A stretch of 64,000 bases of DNA from Quillaja saponaria (Eukaryota; Streptophyta; Magnoliopsida; Fabales; Quillajaceae), in NCBI GenBank assembly GCA_029379385.1, contig CM055605.1, positions 13,303,001-13,367,000 of the forward strand, given 5' to 3'. Positions 24,183 through 35,660 of this stretch are shown in pieces. Both the position numbers and the translations under genes were made by a program. Numbering within the stretch: position 1 is the stretch's first letter; each line of letters begins with the position of its first letter. Below the pieces are notes generated by a model. That model was not told the origin of the DNA, searched no databases, and saw nothing but the letters and a program-made list of their open reading frames with translations.

Positions 24183-25790
24183 AAGAAAAACTATACATAT
24201 ACTGATCAAACAATCCAAATTAGAGCACTGAGTCATGCTACCTAATCTTCCTGTCATGATATTCCATGACGTGATCACTATCGCCTTCACTATCATATTG
24301 TGGCTTATCATTCGAATGAATTTCCAGAGAATTCTCATTCCTCGGGTTAATATCACAAAGCCAACTGATCTAATACGAACCTTTAATTTGGCATTTATAG
24401 GACTCTTTGAGCCCCAAGTGGCTAATTCTTTGGAAACCGCAATTTAAGTAACATAAACTTGATAATTGCCCACTAATTTTCACGCGGCGTCACAACCTAC
24501 TTAAATCAGCTTAATTGCCTAATTCCCAACAAAGTGCTATCATTCCCAGCCCATGTGTCTACAATTGTTTAATGAGCTTCTAGTAAATTTTTGTGTTCGC
24601 AATCCATTTTATTTTAGAATTCAATTCATTTTAAATTATATTTCATTAAAAAAATTTCATTTTGAATTCTTGCCAAAATTAGTCTGATTTGGTAGGAATT
24701 CAATTCATTGTCTTAGCAAAAACTTGGTTTGACTAGTATACCCTTAACGTTTAATAATTTTTTCATAATCCTCTTTTAAACCCTAGTGAAAAACAAAGGA
24801 ACACATATGTCAGAAGACAAAGGCCCAGCTGCCAAGTGGTGTCTTTTATTTGTCAATCGTTGAACAGTTACATCAACATTGAACATGAAGAATCATCACC
24901 AGGGTCTTATCAGCAAGGAAGCCAGAAAAGCCCAATACGCTGAGTTTCTCAGACTAGCTTTCGTTAGATGACGAATTTGATAGAGAAGAAAGTCTCCTAC
25001 CTCAACTTTCATGTGGGGAAGGCAATTTAGTAGTCCTCCAAGTCGTGAGCATCATATGCAGCAAAGACGTGGGTATTGCCTAGCAGCAAGCACGCAAATG
25101 GTTGGAATATTCTTATGCGTTTGGGTCCATGCCGATCTTTACAAACACATTAGCAATTTGAAGGTGCCCTGGGGGGGATTATGGGCTATCTTGGAAATAA
25201 GGTTGGTTGGTGTTTTTATTATGTATATAGTTTCTAATTCATGGGTTCTAGTAAGTTGAATAATTGCTTACAATGTGTTTGTTAATTTGACAATATATCC
25301 TTAAATTTTAATAATTTTTCCATAATCATTCTGTTAACATTTCAGGAGTTTTTTGCATGCGGTCACGTGTTATTCTAGTTTTTGTCTATCAGTTCTATCA
25401 CTTGGGATTTTATGTTCTAATAACTGCGTACAGTCCAAGTCTGTTTATGTTGCTCAAATTCAACTCTATAGTGTATTGGAAGATCATCTAAAGGTCCACC
25501 ATAATAATCATGTTTAATTCTGACATATACATATAGGATTTTGGGATTAAATTTTTAGTTTTAATGTTTACTTACTGTCTAAAAAAAGATGACACAATAG
25601 AAAACTTAAGGGTAATTCTATAAAAGTACTAAGTTGAATTGAATTCTTTTAATATATTTATAAATCATACATTATAATTCAATTCAATTATTTTTGTTCT
25701 TGTAATATAATTTATTTTAAACATTAGCAAATGATTTAAAATGAATTAAAATTCATTGCTGGGTTTGTCTCGGTTTGTCAGCCTGAATCT
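24183..25790. other. Upstream LINE remnant, then AT-rich intergenic DNA
   Basis: 24183-24560 is probably residual LINE leader. From about 24590 the sequence is AT-rich with repeated AATTCAATTC/TTTTAAAT motifs. A similar motif group occurs in inverted sense at 25630-25780, which could mark the ends of a small transposon of about 1.2 kb. Frames of 82 codons (25011-25259) show no similarity. Confidence 0.4.
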
Positions 25791-27169
25791 TGATGGCATA
25801 TAGTCTCTTTTACGTGTGCTTGTTTTTTTACGTCATCGGAGTCACATAATCGACCTGTACATTTGACTGTTTGCTGACTTATGCCGGTTATAAGGGTCTT
25901 CAACAGATGGAAGGAAAAGAGAAGTCAAAGTGGGGTCTCTCTGGTTCAGCCAACAATTGGGGAAGAAGGCAAAGTGGAGCCCATGGGTAAGCACGTGATA
26001 TAATGAGGAAGGGAAAAAAAAGGTCAAATTAAAAGATTTTCTCTCTAAGTTTTCAAAATTCAAGAAAACAAACCCACAACTTTAACTTTTACACAAAGAA
26101 GTTAAAATTAGAAAAAATAAATTTTTTTTTTCTAGCACAAAGAATTATTTCTTTTGAGCTCATGAGAAAATAATGTAAGTAACTTAAATATTAATAATTT
26201 TTTTACATAACGTTAATATTAAAATTGCAATCAATATGCAAGAGACAAAATCTTACTCAAGAAAATTGAAAGGTAAAATTCACTAATACAATTTTTAAAT
26301 AACTTAACCCAGAAAAAAACTTAACGAAAAATATTTTGCATCTCAAAACTATTTAAATTTATAAACTTTCACATTTAAAGTAATCATAACTATTATATCA
26401 GTATTACAAATTGATTGAAAATTTGACCATATTGGTTAAGTTTTAGAAATAAATATGAACCCGATTACTTGCACAACTTTGAGGAGTAAAATTCTTTCTT
26501 GGATTAGTGATTTTATCATTATAAGCCCAGTGACAACAAGTGGCTAAGCTATGATTAATATATTGAATTGGAAACTGCAATAGAGAACTGAGCTAACTTT
26601 GTTGGTAAAGATTGTTGCTTATGGGGACCATATGAGCTTTCTTCAAGGAAGCAAAGGATTGAGATGAGTAAAGAATATAAGTGACACTAATAGCTAGTGG
26701 TAGTAATGAAGATAGACATCACTAAAGCTTCAAGGGAAAGACATGTTTGAAACATGTTCCTTTGTGAAGATGATAGTGAAAGTAATAAAAAGAAAGAAGA
26801 CTTGCGATAGTTTTTCTATAAGATTGGAGAGTTGATTAGTCTAGTTGCGCATAAAGTGCGTAATCCAAATACATTTTACAACTACATTAAAAAAAATTAC
26901 TTACTTTTGTAATAAAGTGCTGACCCTAGCTAGCACATTTTTTTTTTACATCTGTTTGATGCAGGGAGAAAAATCATATATCTATATTAATTTATTTTAG
27001 CTTAAGAAATATCAAAGATTAAAATGTGTCAATTGATTTAATTGATAAAATATTTTAATATATAGTAACAACTTGAGTACCAGGGACTACAGACTACGAA
27101 CCGAAAAAAAAAAAATTATAGAATTTACATACCGAAGGATGCGACAACAATAGAATACAGAGATGCTTT
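25791..27169. other. Intergenic, no gene seen
   Basis: AT-rich with homopolymer runs. Only short, unsupported frames occur. The right end is the 3' side of the NPF gene. Confidence 0.6.
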
Positions 27170-27175
27170 TTTATT
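27170..27175 (-). terminator. Candidate polyadenylation signal of the NPF gene
   Basis: AATAAA on the minus strand, about 320 nt beyond the NPF stop codon. The distance is plausible for a plant 3'UTR, but the hexamer is expected by chance in such AT-rich DNA. Confidence 0.3.
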
Positions 27176-27494
27176 TTTAATTAGTAAGACTTTTATATCT
27201 AATAAATGAAGTACAGAGTAAAAAGCCCACCACTTGCATCTTCCTTTTCTACCAAAAACAAAAACAAAAAAAGACCTATAGAAACAAATCAAAAGGGAAA
27301 CTAAGAAAGTGCTTTGAAACTTGTGGTTGAGAATCATCCTAGACCTAACTTCCTTTGGGACCCTCCGTAGTCAGTACACTTCCTTGAAAGTGTGTTGTGT
27401 TGAATTCAGAGGGTGGATGGGGGATCAAAGTGAAGTTGTTGATCAAAGGCTAAAGCAGTATGGATATATTTTTCAAATATATGTGGATAAAGCT

Positions 27495-30400
27495 TTAGAT
27501 ATTAGAATTATTTTCTGCATTAAGATTCTTAGAAGAGTTGAAGCTGTGGCTTCCAATGTCCTCTCTACGAGACTCTTGAGGTAGATTGGGTAATACTGAA
27601 GGGTGATAAGAATACCAATGGGACCAGAAAAGATAATTAAAGAAATTGATGATGCTGAGAGCAGCTAGAAGCCAATAGAAAAGGTCTAGCCTATTCTTGT
27701 TAAGGTCATTGTCACTAAGCCAGCCACCACTAGCAGAACTGGAGGTAATCTTGTTCACTAAGGAAACCAGGAGTGAGCTCAAATAAAATCCAAAAGAGTA
27801 TGAGCAGTAAGTCATGGCGGTTACAAATGACTGCATCCCTTCCAGTGATTGTTTGTAGAAGAATTCTATGAGCCCTACTGCAGTAAACATTTCTGAGAGG
27901 CCAAAGATTAGAAATTGTGGAGCAATCCAAAAGATAGATAGCTTCTCGTTAGAATGTAAAGCCGAGTTTCTTCTCTTATTCTCTATCAAAGCAGCAGAAA
28001 CCATGGAAAAAGTAGCAATGAAGAGCCCGATTCCAACCCTTTGTAATGGGGAGATTCCAGAATCCCTTCCCGTGAATCTTCGTGAAACTGGTACAAAACA
28101 AGTCTCATAGAGAGGGACAACAAAAATAAGCATAATGTAAGGGATGGATTGGAGTGAAGCTGGTGGAATCTTGAAGTCTTTAGAGATCCAGTTATTCATA
28201 ACACTCCCTTGTTGCACTGAGAATGTCTGCAGCTGCGCTAAAATGGTGTTGAAGATTATGGTGCAGGCGAAAATTGGGACGACGGAGATAATTATCTTTA
28301 CTTGCTCAACTTGTGCCACTGTGCACAGTCTCCATGGACTTTCAATTTCCTGAGTTCCATCTTGACTTTTGATGCAGGCTTTGTCCAGGAATCTACAATT
28401 TAATGAAAAACATAGAAACTTATATGGTCTAAAATGTTCAACAACACAACTATTCTACAGAAAATAGTGTGACGATGCTTATTTATAAAATTGAAACATT
28501 GTATTATCACTGGTTTTGCTTCTTATAAACTAAAAGACTCTGTATTTCCATAGGATCAATTGTTGTTTTAGAGATTATCAGAATTCTCTGTCCCACCTGA
28601 ACTTTTCAGTATGGAGGAAACTGTTGATCTTAGGTGATGTTGCAGAGATATGGTTCTTAACATTCTTTAGGCTTCCATGAAGCACCTCTACATTTGAAGG
28701 TCTGATTTGCTTTCTTTTTGTTATTGCAGCTACAAATACCTGATTATAACAAAACAAAAGTAATGTAAATTTCAACTAAACATGCTACATACTCAACTTC
28801 AATTCTAAGTCCTGACAAATGCACAAGACTGACGTCATATCTATCACCTGATGGACGAAGGACTTTCAATGTCATATGTTTTAACTGTACGTATCCTTCA
28901 GAACTTGACTAAAATTATCCATGCATTAAGAAATAAAACTTGAAAGTTAGATATAAAGCATTTGCTGGCCAGAGTTAATATTTATACTTATTGTGCATTA
29001 AGAAATAAAACTTTAGATAAAAAGCATTTGCTGGCAAGAGTTGATGCTTATACTTATTACTCAAGTCTAACCAACATACAAATTCTGGCATATAATGTTA
29101 AAAAACAGGAAAGGCAAAAGAAAAGAAAAAGGAGTTACATGGACATAACATCGGCAGGAACAGGGGAATAAATACAACAGAGGAATCTTAAGAAAAGTTA
29201 CCTGAGCAATTGGGGTTAAAATACTTCCATGAGGTGGCTTATTCCTATAAACTAAGGTTCCTGAAATCAAGCTGACCAATCCCATTGCCATTGCAGCTGC
29301 TGAAACTCCAAAGCCTAAGTCCATTCCGGAATTGGTTTGGACCCATATAAGAAGAGTAAGTGCAATAAGCTCCCCCAGGCAGAATGCAAAGTAGGCGATA
29401 TTGAAGTAAGAGGAAAGCATCTTGGATTGCTTAGAGTCATCCTTTCGAAATTGGTCAGCTCCATGAGAGATTATGTTGGGTTTTAGACAACCACTTCCCA
29501 GAGCCACCAAGTATATGGCCACAAAGAATATCAAATCCTTGTAACCCTTCGCCTCAACACAGTGTCTTGCATCTAGCAGCATGCTGCACTCAGGTGGTCT
29601 TAACTGTGGGAGATGTGCTTGAACAGACAGTAATATAAAACCCTGTTGTATAAACCAAACTACTATCAAATAAAAAGTACCTAAATAATCAAAACCGTTG
29701 ATCTATTTACCAATAAACACTACAATAAGTCAATAATATTTTCTTCCCTAAGATGATAGAAAACTAGGGGCTATAGAAAGCAAGCATATGCACCTTTTTG
29801 AGAATATAACAATTGACGAATAAGAAGATGTAACTTTGAACTTTTATAAGTAGATTGTATGTGTTATACTAAGATTAGGATGCTTATTTAAAATAATTAA
29901 ACATGGATTTCGAGAGAGACAAGAATCTAGAATATGGAAATTGAAAATAGTGCTTAAAAAATTGTGAAAGATTAAACAGTGTAATAGTACAATAGAAAGA
30001 GCATGTCAGAGAAAGAACATACAGAGAGCTCCACAAAGCCAAAGATCAACATGGTCAAGAAGCTCCCAAGATAAGAATCTGAGAGGAACCCACCAAGGAG
30101 AGACAGGAGGAAGACAGTTCCTATAAAGTTTGTTACTATGTTTGCGGAATTCGACAGGGGAAAATGCATCTCATTGAACACATAGGTAATGAGGTTATTC
30201 CCAACAGCAGCAATTGCCATCATCTCAAAAGCTTGAAGGCCTATATCACATCACCCACCAGCAATCAAACACTTGGTGTTCATTATTAACTTTCTGTACA
30301 GAACATATTCGGCTTCAGCAGAAACTATATGAGAAAGTTACTAAAATTTATATTGAAAGAACATATCCATTATATAACACTTCCATAGAGATTGGAAAAT

Positions 30401-30898
30401 TCACCTATAATTGGAAAAAAAAGAAAAGAAAAAAAAAAAAAGAAAAGAAAAATAAAATAAAAATAAAAAGAGAGAGAAAGAAATAACTCAGAAAATTTTT
30501 CGATTTATATCATTATATTGGCAACTAAACCTTATTTGCTGATATTAGGATTTATCAGATAAAAATGTTAGATTTTTAATGTCTAAATACCCACAAGCCA
30601 CCAAAAGAGGAAATGTTTTTGGCTCTATTAATTAATTGTAAAACCTCTATACCAAAATTAACATAGGGGACAAGATAAACACTTTCGTTTGGAACAAGGC
30701 AAGATAAACATTACATGGCCCAAATTAGTATATATTTAAGAACAGAGAAACAAACATAGGTTGGATGAGAGACAGACCAAGGATAAAAACAGCGGCAGAC
30801 ATTCCACCATGCTTATTAGGCTTGCAGGGTCTGCCTCTCCAATCAACAGACGTTTCCTCCGTCAAAACCCCAGGATCCGTATAACTTTTGGTATTCAT
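27495..30898 (-). CDS. NPF (NRT1/PTR) family transporter, NPF4.3/4.4-like, 5 exons
   Basis: NPF proteins are 12-helix proton-coupled carriers for nitrate, peptides or hormones in plant membranes. Exons on the minus strand: 30898-30778, 30240-30023, 29642-29202, 28739-28597, 28392-27495. All introns are GT-AG and phases join without a shift, giving 1821 nt or 606 residues, a normal length. An in-frame TAG precedes the ATG. Landmarks: VDWRGRP (18-24), AFEMMAIAAVGNNLITYV (44-61), SANIVTNFIGT (72-82), GGFLSDSYLG (90-99), GFILLSVQAHLPQL (114-127), GADQF, PIAQVFVAA across the exon 3/4 joint and TEKFRFLDKA (304-313), a family hallmark after the cytosolic loop. The EMMAIAAVGNNLITYV signature is like Arabidopsis NPF4.3/4.4 as I remember them. 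Ser490 lies where many members have Pro, Thr103 matches CHL1 Thr101 but lacks the preceding Arg, and the ExxE(K/R) motif is not present. Substrate unknown; it is the only intact gene here. Confidence 0.95.
30414..30484. repeat. Polypurine tract in NPF intron 1
   Basis: About 70 bases of nearly pure A/G with a few T on the plus strand, thus a long polypyrimidine run in the sense of the NPF transcript. It lies in the first intron (30777-30241), about 175 bases before the acceptor. It is a simple-sequence tract and probably variable in length. Confidence 0.85.
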
Positions 30899-32650
30899 CT
30901 AATTTGTTTTCTTCAATATTCCCTTGTCCCCTACCCCTTTTTTCTCTGTTTTGTCCTTCTTTTTGTTTTTGACACAGGCAAACCAAGTGTATTAGCCTCC
31001 TCATATTTATAATGTTTTCCAACATTTCTACTGGTCCGATCTATTAATTAGTGCATCGACTCCTCGACAAGTTGACTAAGGTAGTAGTGGTAAGGCCCAT
31101 TTGGATTAAAACGATGCCATTTAGCAAGTCAGCTCTCCCCACACAATCACTTACTATCTACTGCTACTACAATAGTAGAATGGCTATATCTCTTTCTGTC
31201 CACCATAGGTGATAGGTGGGTGGTTCAGGAACATGGACAGTAGTTTTTTATTTAAGCACTATCCATAAGTGAATTATAATCATTCTAGTTGGTATGTTAT
31301 AGCTGAGAGTGGGGCATTCCCTTCATAAAGTGGAGATTTTGCTTCAATTTTACTCTTATTCAAGTACTTTTTTTTCATAGAACTAAATATTCTTGATTGT
31401 GCTTTGTTGTGCTATAAGTTCAAGTTTTGATATAATGTAGAGCATCAATCACATATCAATTCAGATAGTGGTTCAGTTGTGACGCTTTCTTTTCTCTTCT
31501 TCTCGACAAGATACCCTTTAAAATTTAAATTCAGTTTCTATTGGAGCTGAGATTTGAGAGGGAAGAGTTTCTATTGTGTACTTACGATATTTCTAGACAT
31601 GCCTACATAAACCAATGAAATAAATACATACATATATACCCACCTACCTCTCATCAGTTTTGGTGGAAATTAGATTTGTGAACTTAATTAATCTATTAAC
31701 AAATGAAAAGGTCAAATTTTATAACCATTTTTTAGTTTAACAAATTGATATTTGGGTTCCAGTCTTTTTTTTTTTTTTTTTTTCTTTTTCTAATTACAGA
31801 ATCGCTGTCTATTAAAAAGTTTTAATATAACATATTACAGTTAAAAAAGAGGAGACTATTTAAGATACCAAATGGGTATTACTTGAAAACATAAAAAACA
31901 ACAGACTCTACATAAGATATCAAATGGGTACTTGTTCATGGAAATTTGGATAAATGCATGTCAAACCATTTCACGTCAATAATTAAATAACTACTAATAA
32001 CTATGGGTTATCAGTTCTAGCCCTAGTATAAAATATTAGCTGCAACAATTGGGATTACTTAAATTTAAAGATAAAAAAAATGAAAAGACAAAGCAACATA
32101 AATGAAAGAATAAATGCACTAAAGACTAACTTGATTGATTGATTTTTGAATCACATAAAACAATAAAGATTTATTTAACGGGTGTCAAAAAAAGACTTGT
32201 TAAGTTTTTATAAATAGAAAATTTATAACATATATTACAGTAATTGATAATGATTTCAATGTTATTTATTGCATAAATTATTACTTGTAGAAAATTTTAA
32301 TTTCTAATGACTATATTTATTATAATTTAAAAAATGTCATTTGGACACTCGTTAAAAAATTTAAAAAATATGAGACCAATATTTAAATATAGTGTCTTAA
32401 TGGTAGACATTTGAATTTTAAATTAATAACAACTCTTGAATAATCGTGATAAACACTTTAATAACTGCTCATTAATAAAATTGTTCAACTAACAATACAA
32501 CAAATTACTCTATCAGCATCTATCATTGTAGAGATAGAAAATACAAATACGGATAACCACATTTTGCGTTTGCCTTTTTACTAATATTACAAACACAGAT
32601 AAAATATAAAAAAATTACAACCCATGCTAAAAACTACGGTATAGATTCAG
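30899..32650. other. 5' flank of the NPF gene; no other gene seen
   Basis: Contains the expected promoter region of the NPF gene (reading leftwards), but no element stands out beyond weak TA-rich motifs. A T20-class run lies at about 31767-31786. A short repeated phrase ATACCAAATGGGTA/ATATCAAATGGGTA occurs at about 31866 and 31918. The rest is AT-rich and non-coding. Confidence 0.55.
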
Positions 32651-32653
32651 AAA

Positions 32654-33060
32654 TTGGAATTACCTACGTCTAGACTTGTAGATGCAAATAAAAAATATCT
32701 TTTTAATAAAATAATTGATATCAGTATCTACAACTTAATGCATATGCAAACAGCTACCTTTCCCTATCATCACAGATCGCGCCGTCCCTTCCCCTTTTCT
32801 TCTCGTCTTTCTTCTATTTCCCTCGAGCTCTGTCGACTTACCCATCAAACTCAGCCCCTGAAGACACAGCCGCTGCCATTCAGCTTACCGGCGTCATTTA
32901 GCTTGCCCCCGCCGTTCAGCTTGCCGCGGTCGTTCAACCCCTCGATCCTGTCAGCTCCTCCGGTATTTGCTGCATCCGTACACAGATACCCATAAGCTAG
33001 GTTGTTCTTTTTTTCTTTTTTTTTTTCTTCTTTAGGTTCTTTTGAGTAGTCTGCTATGAA
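32654..33060 (+). other. GC/CT-rich stretch with a 113-codon open frame, nature unknown
   Basis: The frame 32654-32995 encodes a Pro/Ser/Leu-rich, low-complexity sequence with repeats of the type FSLP (LPFSLPASFSLPPPFSLP). DNA repeats of GTTCAGCTTGCCG type with a period of about 15 bases at 32870-32940 cause this. It is the most GC-rich segment nearby, followed by a CT-rich run at 33008-33030. It could be the first exon or CpG-rich 5' end of a transcribed unit or a transposon end. The open frame may be incidental; I assign no function. Confidence 0.35.
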
Positions 33061-33420
33061 GGATCTTCTCTTCTTCCAGAGCAGTGAGATTTGAGGATGC
33101 CATGGATTTGCTTCTGTGCTCTGCTCCGTTAAAATGACGAGTTGGGTTGGAGAAGAGAAGATGGGTGTGACATATATAATGGGCCGAGGGGCTGAGGAGT
33201 GTGATGAGGCCTCCTGGATTGTTGGAGTGAGTTGTGGTAAGAGGACTAATGGATCTAGGCCGATTAAGTGGTTAAATTATGAAATGAAACCCTAAAATGG
33301 ATTAAAGCAATTAAAATACAACTTAATCAACGTAGGAACCGAAACTTATACAGATGGAAATTACAGTTTAAAATACTGCTTGATCCCTTCTGTTAACCCA
33401 TATTCTTTTCTTGGTTTTGC

Positions 33421-33834
33421 AGAGGCAGCTGAAGTTTAACGTTGTTCGTATTCTGGTGGTTTTTGTCATACACAATCTAGGTGTGGTTTTGGTGGATATA
33501 ATGGTGTTAATGGGTGATAATTTTCAGCTAGTATGAAGGTTGGGGGATTGTGGAATTGCTCATAAGTATCTTAACAAGGGGATTTGGTGCTTGGGAGTAT
33601 TTTGTTTTTTGCTTTAGGACATATTTTCTTATATGGGTTCACATCTTTGCTTAATTTTTTCTTATTTATTAGGGAGCTTTTTATGGAGGTTTTTTTTAGA
33701 AGATACTTAACGGGTGCTTCATGTAAGGGGCTTTAATTTGTCTTTGAAGGATCATGGTTTGTATCGGCATGATCATATACTCATGCTTAATTTATTAATA
33801 ATATTTCTTCTTGTTCAAAAAAAAAAAAAAAAGA
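33421..33834 (+). mobile_element. Poly-A-tailed retrosequence, probably a 5'-truncated LINE
   Basis: A T-rich, non-coding stretch ends in CTTCTTGTTC followed by a run of 16 A (33819-33834), as in the 3' ends of plant L1-like elements. No RNase H or RT frame is visible, so at most the 3'UTR is kept. A target-site duplication was not found. TTGGTTTTGCAG just before it looks like a splice acceptor, so a processed transcript is an alternative. Confidence 0.4.
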
Positions 33835-33939
33835 GAAAAGAATTATATGTAGGATTTTGGTGAAATTCATTGCAAAATAAATAATTGTGTGCCTATAATA
33901 ATGGCATATGTACAAGAGTAGAGAGTTAACTGAATTCTT

Positions 33940-34620
33940 ATTGACAGGGTTCTGCAGTTAACATAATGCCTAAAACAACAATGAAGGAGCTTGGAATTCT
34001 AGTTAAGGATCTTTCCCGAAACTAGATGGTGATTCAAGGGTTCAACCAAGGTGCACAACAGGCCATTAGGATGATATGCTTTGAGCTTATAGCCGACGAA
34101 CTAAAATCAACTTCCTTGGTTCATGTGATCAATGCAAAGACAACCTACAAAATGCTATTAGGGCGACCATGGATAAATGAAAATGGGATTGTCCCTTCAA
34201 CTCTACATTAGTGCTTCAAGTACTACCAAGGTGGTGTGAGAAAAGTAAATGCAGACGTAAAACTATTCTAGGAGGCAGAAGCTCATTTTGTTGATGCAAA
34301 ATTCTACTAGAAGGAAGACATGATTGAAGAGGTTTTCTCTTTGGAAATTCCAAGTGTAGGATGTACTATAGTAGATAAAAAGGGTTCGATACAAATAGAT
34401 ATACAAAAATTCATTCCAAGCAAGTGGAAGGAAGTCTCACATGTAACGGATCCAATCAAGAAAATTTCACTTGTTGAGAGGACCCATGACAAAATTTCAC
34501 ATGTGATCGATGCAAAGACTCATGACAAAATTTCACTTCGAATTCTTTTTATGGTAAGTACAATAATATTGTTTCTAAGTTTTAATTTCATTGTAATATG
34601 TTGTTAAATTAGTGACAACT
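33940..34620 (+). pseudogene. Ty3/gypsy-type aspartic protease fragment
   Basis: Translation gives TGSAVNIMPKTTMKELGIL, MVIQGFNQGAQQAIRMIC, KTTYKMLLGRPWINENGIV and LHQ/LH*CFKYYQGGVRKV. These match the retropepsin region of plant gypsy polyproteins; the catalytic D(T/S)G is represented by TGS after a lost Asp. Stops occur at 34023 and 34209. An open frame 34320-34607 continues with Lys-rich sequence containing a repeated HDKISHVIDAKT-like phrase. No gag or RT is adjacent. Confidence 0.75.
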
Positions 34621-34639
34621 AATTTGGTGTTGTAATTTA

Positions 34640-35580
34640 TTGTGTAACGACGATTTAGGCTTGCCATTCTTGAGGAGAAAATTGCATCTTGAGAAGTTTT
34701 CAATGTAGTTGTTGGGAAGAGATGTACTGATGTGTTCCAGAAGTTTCACATTGATTTAACTCGAGAGTACACAGCAGAACCACTTGCTTGGAAGGAGGAT
34801 GAGTGCCTAGATTAGATCCCACATAATTGGTAGAAGGCGTTGTGTGATGAGTGGGCTAGCCTTGACTTCCAAGGAATTCAAAGATGATGTCAACTAATAG
34901 TCGAACATGTGGTGAGCTTATATACTATGAATCTGGCTCTGTTTATGCAGCTGTTCACTAAAAATGAATAGTTAGTCATTATTTATTTAATTACAACGAG
35001 TTTGAGATTTGCATTATACTTTGTTATGCTAATATTATCTTGTATTCCTTGTACAGGCAAGAGAGTTGGGTTGAGAACCAATGATGATAGAGGTTTTCGA
35101 TCACACTTACAAGAGGAAGACTGGTAATTTCCTTGAGATGAAATTAAAAACCCTCAATGTTAGTTTATTTTTAAAAAAAGTTTTACATAATTAATTTTTG
35201 TTACCATATTTACATGTTTGATTAATTGCAAAGCTGAACTATTTTTCATTTGCAAGAGAAGTTAAAGCTTCAAAGGTGAAGTTCGAACAATCTAGCGCCC
35301 ATTCAAACACCGATATACCAGCTTAGACCCATGTGGGTGACCCTGTTTTATTTGTAAAGAGAAGGGTTGATTTACGGTTTCAATGGTTATATCAACTCCC
35401 AGCTAGTACTCGGAGAAGTTGGGTCTAGCTTCTCAGCTTCTGACCTATAACTTCTACAACTGGGACATCTTATGTCGCATCTCCATTTCCTTTGGATTCA
35501 TACCACAACAGATGGAGTTTTTGCTAGATTTTGTTAGGAGAGAGCTTGAAAGAGTTGGGGTATAACCACCACCTTAAACA
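34640..35580 (+). pseudogene. CACTA (En/Spm) ORF fragment with Transposase_24-like domain
   Basis: Across intron-like gaps the plus strand reads FHIDLTREYTAEPLAWKED, KALCDEWASLDFQGIQR and IEVFDHTYKRKTGNFLEM. This is the order and spacing of the plant Transposase_24 domain (LCD.W.S.EF..., then ..FE.TH.KK.G.F). The last part (35230-35320) reads FAREVKASKVKFEQSSAHSN. Several stops are present. It is a remnant with no terminal repeat nearby; its link to the gypsy protease upstream is unclear. Confidence 0.6.
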
Positions 35581-35660
35581 TCTACGGTAAATTTTCTTTC
35601 AATTTCATTTTCATAATGGGATTTTAAAATTTATTGAATGGTCTTGAGTCCATTGCAGTA

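Noticed and set aside
27868..28353. Plus-strand frames opposite the NPF last exon
   Set aside because: Shadows of the NPF coding strand; the minus strand has the family match.
30214..30486. 90-codon plus frame ending in a Lys-rich tail
   Set aside because: Generated by the polypurine tract in NPF intron 1 and by antisense of exon 2.
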